Below the pieces are notes generated by a model that saw only the letters and a program-made list of their open reading frames with translations, was not told the origin of the DNA and made no database searches. A stretch of DNA of 30,227 bases. It comes from Candidatus Apopatosoma intestinale. GTDB lineage: Bacteria > Bacillota > Clostridia > Oscillospirales > CAG-272. Of this stretch, positions 1 through 6,566 are shown in pieces. Positions within the stretch are counted from its first letter, which is position 1. Each line of letters begins with the position of its first letter. The translations under genes were made by a program, and so were the position numbers. The stretch covers positions 7,885-38,111 of the forward strand of contig DODZ01000017.1 in assembly GCA_003524145.1 (NCBI GenBank), read 5' to 3'.

Positions 1-14
1 CCCTTGCGGGATTT

Positions 15-240
15 GTGAAATGCACTTCGTGCGTGAAATACACCTGCGGCGTGTGAAATGCCTGCGGGCGTGGTGGGGATTTATTTCATTTCACATCGGT
101 GTAGTGAAACGAAGCCGATATTTCACAATGACCGAAGGTCATTATTTCACATCGAGCGATAGCGAGATATTTCACTCGACAGCAAGTATTTCGCTCGACC
201 GCGAGTATTTCACCCGCCAGCGAGATATTTCACTCGTTTT
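15..240. repeat. Array of small hairpins separated by ATTTCAC / GTGAAAT heptamers
   Basis: A conserved heptamer recurs every 18-32 bases. It reads GTGAAAT at 15-21, 33-39 and 53-59, and as its reverse complement ATTTCAC at 88-94, 120-126, 144-150, 169-175, (ATTTCGC) 188-194, 207-213 and 227-233. Between heptamers lie short, different, mostly self-complementary inserts, for example GCACTTCGTGC (22-32) and the perfect hairpin AATGACCGAAGGTCATT (127-143). The longer insert at 95-119 has ATCGG/CCGAT arms. Inserts differ in sequence, so the hairpin shape rather than the base sequence is kept. Orientation flips near 75-87, so the two halves are inverted relative to each other. The array may continue left of the window. 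It ends just before the promoter of the four-helix-bundle gene. Function unknown. Confidence 0.8.
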
Positions 241-241
241 C

Positions 242-270
242 TTTACATAATGAGAATTGTCTGATATAAT
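242..270 (+). promoter_or_regulatory. Sigma-A-type promoter of the four-helix-bundle gene
   Basis: TTTACA at 242-247 and TATAAT at 265-270 are separated by 17 bp. The start codon at 292 follows 21 bases later, behind an AGGCGGTG ribosome binding site. The promoter begins directly after the last array hairpin, so the array would not be in this transcript in sense. Confidence 0.75.
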
Positions 271-291
271 GTTATAAAAGGCGGTGATAAT

Positions 292-639
292 ATGGCTGAA
301 TCGAAGCTTCGAGGTTTATCTATGGATTTTTTGGTAGAAATATCGAGAATTTGTGATGGCATAAAGGGACATTCTTCAATCGTGAATCAGTTGGAACGCT
401 CGGCAACATCAATCGGTGCAAACATTCACGAGGCAAATTATGCGCAGAGCAAAGCGGATTTTGTTGCCAAGCTGCAAATCGCATTGAAAGAGTGCTACGA
501 AACCGAATACTGGTTGGAGCTGTTCGTGAAGTCAGATTTTCTTGACCGTGATATTGCAAAGAAAGTATACACCGACTGCGGCACGATTCGCCGGATTCTC
601 ATTTCTTCCATCAACACGACAAAGAATGGTACGAAGTAG
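292..639 (+). CDS. Four-helix bundle protein (IVS / Avd-like, S23 family)
   Basis: The 115-residue protein is all-helical by sequence and close in length to the four-helix-bundle family (TIGR02436-type; 23S rRNA intervening-sequence proteins and the Avd-like accessory proteins). The diagnostic stretch is residues 25-62, with IKGHSSIVNQLERSATSIGA followed by NIHEANYAQSK and then a K-x-ALKE-C-YETEYWLE segment. Avd of diversity-generating retroelements forms a pentameric basic barrel that binds RNA; IVS-encoded homologues are of unknown function. No signal peptide or membrane segment is visible. The start at 292 follows a good ribosome binding site. The gene stands alone beside the hairpin array. 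No reverse transcriptase or variable repeat is in the window, so it is not part of a visible retroelement. An RNA- or hairpin-binding role is inference. Confidence 0.85.
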   Translation: MAESKLRGLSMDFLVEISRICDGIKGHSSIVNQLERSATSIGANIHEANYAQSKADFVAKLQIALKECYETEYWLELFVKSDFLDRDIAKKVYTDCGTIRRILISSINTTKNGTK

Positions 640-793
640 CAATACCAAACGCCGGCATCGATCTTTCACACGGAATCGGACCGGTGGAACGCTATTTCAG
701 GGCGGTTTTCAGAGAGTTTTTCTCTTAAGAAAACCCCCCTTTTTCATTTTTTCTCAAAAAAACATTGTTAAATTTCTGTGTCTGAGAAAGGAG

Positions 794-913
794 GTGCTTC
801 GGATCGTCTACATATATAAAAAAGAAGACTGCGACTGCAGCTACTGCCTGTATTATTCCAAAGGAAAATGCAAACGGCAGTGGTGCTGTTGCTATCAGGA
901 CAAAGTACGCACG
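794..913 (+). pseudogene. N-terminal fragment of a Cys-rich mobile-element protein
   Basis: A ribosome binding site (AAAGGAGG) precedes a GTG at 794 that opens about 40 codons with the pattern YIYKKEDCDCSYCLYY, then further Cys pairs to about residue 33. From memory this resembles the start of a Cys-rich protein of roughly 150 residues carried by clostridial integrative conjugative elements. After residue 40 the reading frame runs into unrelated sequence overlapping the next gene, so this is a truncated remnant. The bases between 640 and 793 hold no gene that I can see, only an A/T-rich stretch with an imperfect GTTTT/AAAAC inverted repeat near 716-740. Confidence 0.45.
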
Positions 914-1191
914 GGGTCCCCCTTTACCTCAAACATGAAAATAATAATAAAACGCAGAAAGGAGCAACATGATCAACTTAAAAATCAAAACGAATGGTAC
1001 TGTTCGAGACCTCACACTGCCTTATCCCGATCAACTCATTCCCGACATTATCGAAAAGGATTCAGTTGTAACTGTATCTGAGGTCTCTGAACCGGAGTCA
1101 CTCAAATACATGGAAGGACACGAATGGAACATCGACCTTGCCAAGCGTGCTAAATTACTTAATCCACATCCAACACATTACAAATACCCTA

Positions 1192-1220
1192 TTGACAAAC
1201 CGCAGAAACAGCGCTATAAT
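1192..1220 (+). promoter_or_regulatory. Perfect consensus sigma-A promoter of tetR
   Basis: TTGACA at 1192-1197 and TATAAT at 1215-1220 have an exact 17-bp spacer. This is the strongest promoter sequence in the first 10 kb and lies 65 bp before the tetR start. Confidence 0.85.
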
Positions 1221-1223
1221 AGT

Positions 1224-1247
1224 TATCGATATACATTGTGCGATATA
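1224..1247. promoter_or_regulatory. Candidate TetR autoregulatory operator
   Basis: The palindrome TATCGATA (1224-1231) and a second CGATATA (1241-1247; first copy 1227-1233) lie directly over the expected transcription start of tetR. Repeats spaced 14 bp apart at a TetR-family gene fit autorepression. No second target is known. Confidence 0.35.
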
Positions 1248-1284
1248 TATTACAAACTATTGAAAAAACGGAAGGATGACAAAT

Positions 1285-1911
1285 ATGGCTCCGAAGAACA
1301 AATTTACAAGGGAAGAAATGGTGGCTGCGGCGGTTCGGGTGGTGCAAAAAATGGGAGCTGCGGCTTTAACTGCAAAATCCCTGGCGGAAGAACTGGGCAC
1401 CTCGACTCAGCCGGTCTTTACCTGCTTCGGTACGATGGATACGGCAAAAGCGGAGGTATATGACGCGGCGGAGCAGGCGTTTGATGAATATCTGACAGAA
1501 GGACTGAAGCAGGAGATTCCGTTTTTTGGCATTGGAACGCAATATATCCGTTTTGCCAGAGAAGAGCCAGAGCTGTACCGTCTGCTGTTTTTGATGCGGT
1601 CGGACGATAGGGGGAGTGACGCCTTTGCTGCCATGCGGCATATGCAGGAACTTGTCCGCCCCTCGCTAATAGATATTTATTATATCGGCGAACATGAGGC
1701 GGATCGCTATTTCCGCGACCTCTGGCTGGTGGTTCACAGCCTCGCTACGTTGATCGTAACCGGCGACTGCCCCTATTCCGACAGTGAGATTGGGCAGATC
1801 CTGACCGGCTTCAGCGTCAGCATTTTCAAGGCAATTAAAGAGATTCCGGGCTTTACGGAGGGGACATTTGACCGGGACGCCACCTTTCGGAGCTTGATAC
1901 AAGGGAAATGA
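1285..1911 (+). CDS. TetR/AcrR family transcriptional regulator
   Basis: The 208-residue protein has an N-terminal helix-turn-helix at about residues 5-50 (FTREEMVAAAVRVVQKMG, then LTAKSLAEELGTSTQPVF) and a TetR C-terminal ligand/dimer domain with a typical EEPELYRLLFL segment. ATG 1285 is preferred over the in-frame ATG 1276. GGAAGG at 1270-1275 lies 9 bases before 1285 but abuts 1276. The next gene is a decayed KTR gene, an arrangement I recall from clostridial mobile elements. The likely targets are its own promoter and the downstream serine hydrolase region; this is inferred from position. The inducing ligand cannot be told from sequence. Confidence 0.9.
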   Translation: MAPKNKFTREEMVAAAVRVVQKMGAAALTAKSLAEELGTSTQPVFTCFGTMDTAKAEVYDAAEQAFDEYLTEGLKQEIPFFGIGTQYIRFAREEPELYRLLFLMRSDDRGSDAFAAMRHMQELVRPSLIDIYYIGEHEADRYFRDLWLVVHSLATLIVTGDCPYSDSEIGQILTGFSVSIFKAIKEIPGFTEGTFDRDATFRSLIQGK

Positions 1912-1938
1912 GCCGTGATTGTGCAGGAGGAACGCTTA

Positions 1939-2070
1939 ATGAAACAAGCCATCGAGATAAAATGGGTGTCCTGTTCTGTCTGCGGCTGAAACACCCGGAA
2001 AAAGGTGCGGTCAAATACGCTTCTGCGTTATTGTTTTGTATTCGGCAATAGCGAATCAATTTGTGGCTGA
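1939..2070 (+). pseudogene. Broken cysteine-rich KTR-domain protein
   Basis: A GGAGG site precedes ATG 1939. The frame encodes KWVSCSVCG, meets TGA at 1987-1989, then continues in the same frame as NTRKKVRSNTLLRYC. This matches the conserved layout CPVCG-xKTR-x-KIR-xxT-xL-xx-(F/L)YC of small KTR zinc-ribbon-like proteins of conjugative elements. One nonsense codon therefore interrupts the first Cys pair from the rest, and the second CxxC is also lost. Its place immediately downstream of a TetR regulator supports the reading. Confidence 0.55.
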
Positions 2071-2137
2071 AAAAGCGGGGCTGTGAGAGGTTTACGTCAT
2101 TGTGAGGAAATGCCAAAGGGAGGAATCTGAATAAAAA

Positions 2138-3274
2138 ATGAAAAGAAGAACAAAAAAGGGTCTTCTGATTGCCGTAGCCACGGTCTGCTGCGTGAGCACT
2201 GCTCTCATCGGCATGATGCTCTACGGAAAACATCAGATGAACAAAATACCGGGGCTTACCTTTGAGGAAGCTCTGGCGTATACCACGAAGGACACCCCCG
2301 AGGCTACGATCACAGTGGGCATTATCAAGGGCGGGGAGAGTTGGTACACGGTATATGGCAAGGACGGGAAAATATTGCCGGAGGAACTTCACACCTATGA
2401 AATCGGCTCCCTGACCAAGACCTTTACCGCCGCGCTGGTAAACAAGGCGGTCACAGAGGGAGAAATCAGCCTGAGCGACACGATAGATCAGTATCTATCG
2501 CTCCCCGAGGGCAAGAAATATCCGACGATCAGGGAACTGCTGACCCACACCTCGGGTTATAAGGGCTATTATTTTGAAAGCCCGATGATCGGGAACTTCT
2601 TTCAGGGACGTAATGACTTTTATGGCATCACGAAAGAGATGGTACTGGATAAGACGGGCGAACTGAACATGGTGAAAGAAGAATACGGCTTTACCTATTC
2701 GAACTACGGATATGCGGTCTTGGGCTTGGTGCTGGAAGCGGTATACGATACCGACTACACGACGCTCTTGAATGACTTTGTTCAGAATGAGCTGGGGCTG
2801 GCGGATACGAAAATTTCAGACGGGAGCGGCGACCTGGGAAACAATTGGGATTGGAAATCGGACGATGCCTATCTGTCGGCGGGGGCGGTCACATCAAATA
2901 TAACGGATATGCTTGCCTACGCGCGGATACAGCTTGAGGACAATCCCATTTTTTCTGAATGCCATAAGAGCCTCGCCGTGATCAACGCTTCCACGGAGGA
3001 CTATAAATCCATGGGCATCAATATGGACGAGATCGGGATGGCGTGGATCATTGATAAGGAGAACGGAATCCTATGGCACAACGGCGGTACGGGAAATTAT
3101 AATTGTTATCTTGGATTTCAGCCGGAAACGGGAACGGCTGTGGTGGTGCTTTCCAATCTTCCACCCAGTTACCGCATCCCTGCCACGGTGCTGGGGATCA
3201 AGGCGTTACATGAACTCGGATGGGAGTTTTCAAACCAAGTCGATCAATCGAAATCTGAGGAGATGAAAAGATGA
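2138..3274 (+). CDS. Membrane-anchored serine hydrolase (beta-lactamase / class C PBP-like fold)
   Basis: The 378-residue protein starts with a basic stretch and one hydrophobic segment (residues 8-30) that should anchor the domain outside the cell. The serine hydrolase motifs are in order: S91-L-T-K94 (SxxK nucleophile), the LLTHTSG segment at 134-140, Y187-S-N189 (YxN) and H314-N-G-G-T-G319 (the HxG/KTG-like third motif). This family (beta-lactamase-related serine hydrolases) includes D-amino acid peptidases, esterases and peptidoglycan-directed enzymes. The HNGG motif argues against a true penicillinase. It follows the tetR/KTR remnant and precedes a small membrane protein. The substrate is not determinable; resistance to a cell-wall agent is possible but not shown. 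Confidence 0.88.
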   Translation: MKRRTKKGLLIAVATVCCVSTALIGMMLYGKHQMNKIPGLTFEEALAYTTKDTPEATITVGIIKGGESWYTVYGKDGKILPEELHTYEIGSLTKTFTAALVNKAVTEGEISLSDTIDQYLSLPEGKKYPTIRELLTHTSGYKGYYFESPMIGNFFQGRNDFYGITKEMVLDKTGELNMVKEEYGFTYSNYGYAVLGLVLEAVYDTDYTTLLNDFVQNELGLADTKISDGSGDLGNNWDWKSDDAYLSAGAVTSNITDMLAYARIQLEDNPIFSECHKSLAVINASTEDYKSMGINMDEIGMAWIIDKENGILWHNGGTGNYNCYLGFQPETGTAVVVLSNLPPSYRIPATVLGIKALHELGWEFSNQVDQSKSEEMKR

Positions 3275-3302
3275 ATATGAAGGTGGATAGGAGGAAATGC
3301 GG

Positions 3303-3728
3303 ATGCAAAACTTTGGCATGTCTATGCTGTGGTTCTGGATCGCCTATGTGTGCGTCACGGTAATCGGCATATTGCACACGGTATTCAATATTTATGTATT
3401 GCATATGAAGCCGATGGACAGCCAGGGAATGGGCGAAGGCTATGAAAAAACAAAGCCGTGGCATCCTCTGTATAATATTATTTTGTTTTCCGTTTTTGGC
3501 TATCTGTATATGAACGGTCTTACCGCGCCGACAATTGGCGAGGCGTTGCTGACCGGACTTCTGTGGGCTGGGATCTGTATCGTGTTTGATGTTTTCGGCT
3601 GGGTGCTGATCAAGCATCCGTGGAGCCTGACATTCCGGGAATTCTATATTGATTATCAGCCGTGGCTCACGCTGATTTATCTCGCGATCTTTTTAGGCCC
3701 AATGATCGGATTTTTATTGTGCCGTTAG
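3303..3728 (+). CDS. Small polytopic membrane protein, function unknown
   Basis: The 141-residue protein has four hydrophobic segments at about residues 7-32, 57-74, 79-102 and 118-140. It also has aromatic-rich loops (KPWHPLYNIILF and HPWSLTFREFYIDYQPW). I do not recognise the family. ATG 3303 is chosen because AGGAGG at 3289-3294 lies 8 bases upstream, while ATG 3297 is only 2 bases away. It sits 28 bases after the serine hydrolase and is probably co-transcribed with it. Confidence 0.75.
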   Translation: MQNFGMSMLWFWIAYVCVTVIGILHTVFNIYVLHMKPMDSQGMGEGYEKTKPWHPLYNIILFSVFGYLYMNGLTAPTIGEALLTGLLWAGICIVFDVFGWVLIKHPWSLTFREFYIDYQPWLTLIYLAIFLGPMIGFLLCR

Positions 3729-3812
3729 AAAGAAAATAAGTAATATTGCAATGAACAGTCAGAGAAATGAATAATTAATAAACCGGAAACTTTTGAGAAA
3801 AGGATTATCATA

Positions 3813-4292
3813 ATGAAAGTGATAGATATTGTCGGTGAAAACTATTTTGGCAAATGGGATAAAACAAGAACGGCTTGCAGAGGCATCATAATTCATGATA
3901 CAAAAGTATTACTTTCCTATGAAACAAGAAATGACCAGTGGATGCTTCCCGGCGGCGGTTTGGAAGATAATGAATCTGAAAAAGCGTGCTGCATACGAGA
4001 AATTGCAGAAGAAACAGGTATGGTGGCGGATATTTCGGAATGTATCCTTGAAATCGATGAATATTATGAGGACTGGAAATGGATCAATAGGTACTTCACA
4101 GGCAAGGTAATTGGAACTACAGAAATAAAACTGACACAAAGAGAGCAGGAAGCAGGAATGATCCCCAAATGGCTTTCAATACATGAAATTATAGATATCT
4201 TTTCGAAACATCATACATATGCAAAGACAGATAAAATGAGAAGAGGAATGTATTTGAGAGAATATACAGCATTAACCGAAATAGTTCAATAA
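3813..4292 (+). CDS. NUDIX hydrolase
   Basis: The 159-residue protein contains a complete Nudix box: G48-x5-E54-x7-R62-E63-I-A-E66-E67-T-G69-M70. The preceding LPGGG turn is also present. The residues bind divalent metal and catalyse hydrolysis of a nucleoside diphosphate linked to another moiety. The substrate is not predictable. An AAAAGGA site lies upstream of ATG 3813. The gene is visibly more A+T-rich than the serine hydrolase before it and the genes after it, which hints at a separate origin. EFR1 follows after 18 bases, so the two may share a transcript. Confidence 0.92.
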   Translation: MKVIDIVGENYFGKWDKTRTACRGIIIHDTKVLLSYETRNDQWMLPGGGLEDNESEKACCIREIAEETGMVADISECILEIDEYYEDWKWINRYFTGKVIGTTEIKLTQREQEAGMIPKWLSIHEIIDIFSKHHTYAKTDKMRRGMYLREYTALTEIVQ

Positions 4293-4310
4293 GAAGCAGG
4301 AGATGCGTCC

Positions 4311-5078
4311 ATGATTGGAATCTATTTCAGCGGAACCGGAAATACAAAGCATTGTGTCGAAAAGTTAGTCAAACTGTTGGATGTATCTGCTCAGAGTTTT
4401 CCGTTAGAACATACACAGATGATTCAAATATTGGAAGAGCATGACATCATTGTGCTGGGCTACCCGACACAGTTTTCCAATGCCCCTATCATAGTGCGTG
4501 ATTTTATTAAAAATCATTCTTCTCTATGGAATGGGAAAAAGGTCTTTTGCGTCAATACGATGGGGCTTTTCAGCGGTGATGGAACAGGATGTACAGCTCG
4601 AATCTTAAGGAAATTCGGGGCAACAATACTCGGCGGTTTGCAGATCAAAATGCCGGATTCCGTCTGCGACAGCAAACTGCTGAAGAAAACGCCGGAGGAA
4701 AACCGGGAGATCGTCCGTCAGGCCGACCAAAAGATAGAAGCTGCCGCACGGCAGATCAAGCAAGGAAACTACCCCCAGGACGGGCTGTCCTTCTTTTCCC
4801 ACCTGAAGGGACTTTTTGGACAGCGGCTGTGGTTTTACGGCAAGACGGCGGGATACACGGACAAGCTGAAAATCAGCGAAAAATGCGTGGGCTGCGGGCT
4901 GTGCGTTTCTTTATGCCCCACGAAAAATCTCTCCCTGCGAGACGGGAAAGCCACTGCGGAAGACAGGTGTACCATGTGTTACCGCTGTATCAGCCGCTGT
5001 CCCCAAAAGGCCATCACGCTACTCGGGGACGAGGTAATAGAGCAGTGCCGGTTTGAAAAATACGGCTCTGGGGAGTGA
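4311..5078 (+). CDS. EFR1-family flavodoxin-ferredoxin fusion
   Basis: The 255-residue protein has an N-terminal flavodoxin-like domain whose FMN phosphate loop is SGTGNT (residues 7-12). Its C-terminal domain is a dicluster ferredoxin. Cysteines C192, C195, C198, C202 and C220, C223, C226, C230 form two CxxCxxCxxxCP motifs for [4Fe-4S] clusters. This is the layout of the EFR1 family (anaerobe electron-transfer proteins of unknown partner). The first 300 or so bases are A+T-rich like the Nudix gene, whereas the rest is clearly richer in G+C, so the gene may be a recombinant. No partner oxidoreductase is nearby. Confidence 0.92.
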   Translation: MIGIYFSGTGNTKHCVEKLVKLLDVSAQSFPLEHTQMIQILEEHDIIVLGYPTQFSNAPIIVRDFIKNHSSLWNGKKVFCVNTMGLFSGDGTGCTARILRKFGATILGGLQIKMPDSVCDSKLLKKTPEENREIVRQADQKIEAAARQIKQGNYPQDGLSFFSHLKGLFGQRLWFYGKTAGYTDKLKISEKCVGCGLCVSLCPTKNLSLRDGKATAEDRCTMCYRCISRCPQKAITLLGDEVIEQCRFEKYGSGE

Positions 5079-5084
5079 AAGTGC

Positions 5085-5317
5085 ATGAGGGCGGAAAGCG
5101 GCTTTATGGATAGAGAAATTGGGATGGTAGATGCGTTTTCGGATGAAGACAATGAAAAGCCGGTGTGCTTGCAATTTCAAGAGATGAGTGGCTCACCGGA
5201 AAATCAAAAATTTGCGAGGATATGAAAATGGTGTATAGAACACTATCCGTGAATGAAGCAGAACAATTCTGGAGTTTGATGAACCAATTGGATTACTATA
5301 TGGCAAGGGTAATATAA
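5085..5317 (+). pseudogene. Gene scraps, including an N-terminal GNAT acetyltransferase fragment
   Basis: This 320-base gap between genes holds two short frames. ATG 5085 opens 46 codons of no recognised family; the alternative frame near its end reads DEWLTGKSKICEDM, which looks like frameshifted coding sequence. ATG 5228 opens 29 codons (SVNEAEQFWSLMNQLD) that resemble the first helix of GNAT acetyltransferases. It then stops at 5315-5317 before any acetyl-CoA motif. Both look like remnants rather than working genes. Confidence 0.4.
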
Positions 5318-5324
5318 ATTCTCG

Positions 5325-5352
5325 TTTACACGACAATGACTTACGATATAAG
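5325..5352 (+). promoter_or_regulatory. Candidate promoter of the C45-type hydrolase gene
   Basis: TTTACA at 5325-5330 and TATAAG at 5347-5352 have a 16-bp spacer and lie 48 bases before ATG 5400. It would drive the run of genes to about 9270. Confidence 0.45.
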
Positions 5353-5399
5353 TAGGTACTAAACTGATAAACGCGCCCCGATGGGCAAGGAAGGAGTAT

Positions 5400-6560
5400 A
5401 TGAAAATGATTGTTTCGGAAAAAGAGCTATGTAAATCGAATAAAGCGGGCTCTTCCTCCTCGAAAAGACTTGGAAAGGCGATAATCGCGCTTCTTGTTAT
5501 TGTGGCTGTGCTGATTGCAGCCCTTGCGGGAGCGTGGGCCATGTTCGGCACCCAGCTCACGGCGGCCATGACCATCGAGAAGCTGGATGATCATCTGTGG
5601 TCTATGGAATATAAGGGAGATTATGGCTTCGATGGATTTCTGGAGCAGGGCGGGGCAAAAAGCGACGCCGAGATGGGAGACTACATCGCCTCATTCCTCT
5701 CTCACGGCTTCTGGAAGCCGGACACCTCCACCGCCGGGGGAAACTACGGCTGCTCCACCGTCACGGTGACAAGTCCCGACGGCGCACCCCTCTTTGGCCG
5801 CAACTTCGACTGGGAAGAATGTGACAAAATGCTGGTACATACCATCCCCAAAAATGGTTATGAGTCCATCGCCACCTGCAATTTGAACTTCCTGGGCTTT
5901 GGGGAGGACTGGAAGCCCGATGGAAGCATGGGCGATAAGTTCATGGCGCTGGCTTCCGTCTACGCTATCTTGGACGGCATGAACGAAAAGGGCCTGTGTG
6001 TGGCTGATCTCATGGTGAGCCACGAGGAGGGTGTCGACCAGAATACCGATAAGCCCGACATTACCATTGTCTCCGGTCTGCGGCTGCTGCTGGACAAGGC
6101 GGCGAATGTAGAGGAAGCGTTGGAATTGCTTTCGCAGTATGATATGCACTTTTCCCTGGGCCGTGCCCAGCACTTCTCCCTCTCCGACGCTGCCGGGCGG
6201 AGCGTGGCGGTGGAGTGGCAAAACGGCGAGATGGTGGTGACGGACACCCCAGTGGTGACCAACTTCTATCTCCACGGGGATGACGGCACCTCCGGCAGCG
6301 GCCAGTCCTATGTGCGGTTTAACACACTCACCCAGCGGCGGGATGCGGCAAAGGGCGTGATGACCGCCGAGGAAGTCCGCGCCTCGCTGGCGGCTGTGGC
6401 CCAGAGCAACTTCCCCGGCGAGAACGGTGGGGAGAAGACCTGCTGGAGCTGCGTCTACAACCAGCGGGAATTGACCGCCACCTTCTACGACACCGAGGAT
6501 TGGGCGAATCCCTATGCCCTCTCCTTGGGAGAAAAGGATTGGTGCAAAAAGGGAGAGTGA
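5400..6560 (+). CDS. Membrane-anchored C45 / choloylglycine-type (linear amide) hydrolase
   Basis: The 386-residue protein has a cytoplasmic N-terminus (1-25), one transmembrane anchor (about 27-50) and an extracytoplasmic Ntn-hydrolase domain. The segment YGCST at 116-120 with C118, followed by LFGRNFDWE at 131-139, matches the nucleophile Cys and Arg/Asn/Asp environment of the choloylglycine hydrolase and acyl-CoA:6-aminopenicillanate acyltransferase (C45) families. Such enzymes cleave linear amide bonds such as bile-salt, N-acyl-amino acid or penicillin side chains. In autoprocessed members the Cys becomes N-terminal. Here it lies far inside the chain, so either processing occurs or the nucleophile is internal. 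It is G+C-rich compared with its neighbours. The alpha/beta hydrolase starts 6 bases later. Confidence 0.82.
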   Translation: MKMIVSEKELCKSNKAGSSSSKRLGKAIIALLVIVAVLIAALAGAWAMFGTQLTAAMTIEKLDDHLWSMEYKGDYGFDGFLEQGGAKSDAEMGDYIASFLSHGFWKPDTSTAGGNYGCSTVTVTSPDGAPLFGRNFDWEECDKMLVHTIPKNGYESIATCNLNFLGFGEDWKPDGSMGDKFMALASVYAILDGMNEKGLCVADLMVSHEEGVDQNTDKPDITIVSGLRLLLDKAANVEEALELLSQYDMHFSLGRAQHFSLSDAAGRSVAVEWQNGEMVVTDTPVVTNFYLHGDDGTSGSGQSYVRFNTLTQRRDAAKGVMTAEEVRASLAAVAQSNFPGENGGEKTCWSCVYNQRELTATFYDTEDWANPYALSLGEKDWCKKGE

Positions 6561-6566
6561 GGAAAT

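Larger units (their letters stand above)
969..1463 (+). pseudogene. Unrecognised fragment, probably a decayed conjugative-element gene
   Basis: An AAAGGAG site precedes ATG 969. The first 75 or so residues look like genuine protein (NLKIKTNGTVRDLTLPYP, then an acidic stretch ending SEPESLKYMEGHEW). From about 1190 the frame runs through a consensus promoter and then out of frame over the tetR gene as low-complexity Gly-rich sequence. That suggests the original 3' end was deleted and replaced. The N-terminus recalls small proteins such as ArdA-like antirestriction neighbours of conjugative elements, but I cannot name the family with certainty. Confidence 0.35.

Noticed and set aside
1..240. 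The heptamer array read as a CRISPR array
   Set aside because: The conserved part is only 7 bases, the inserts are themselves hairpins of variable length (about 11-25), and the orientation reverses inside. None of these fits CRISPR.
20..250. 76-codon open frame across the hairpin array
   Set aside because: It is repeat-derived sequence with no ribosome binding site and no protein-like composition.
1..639. Diversity-generating retroelement based on the Avd-like protein
   Set aside because: No reverse transcriptase, template repeat or variable repeat is found in the window.
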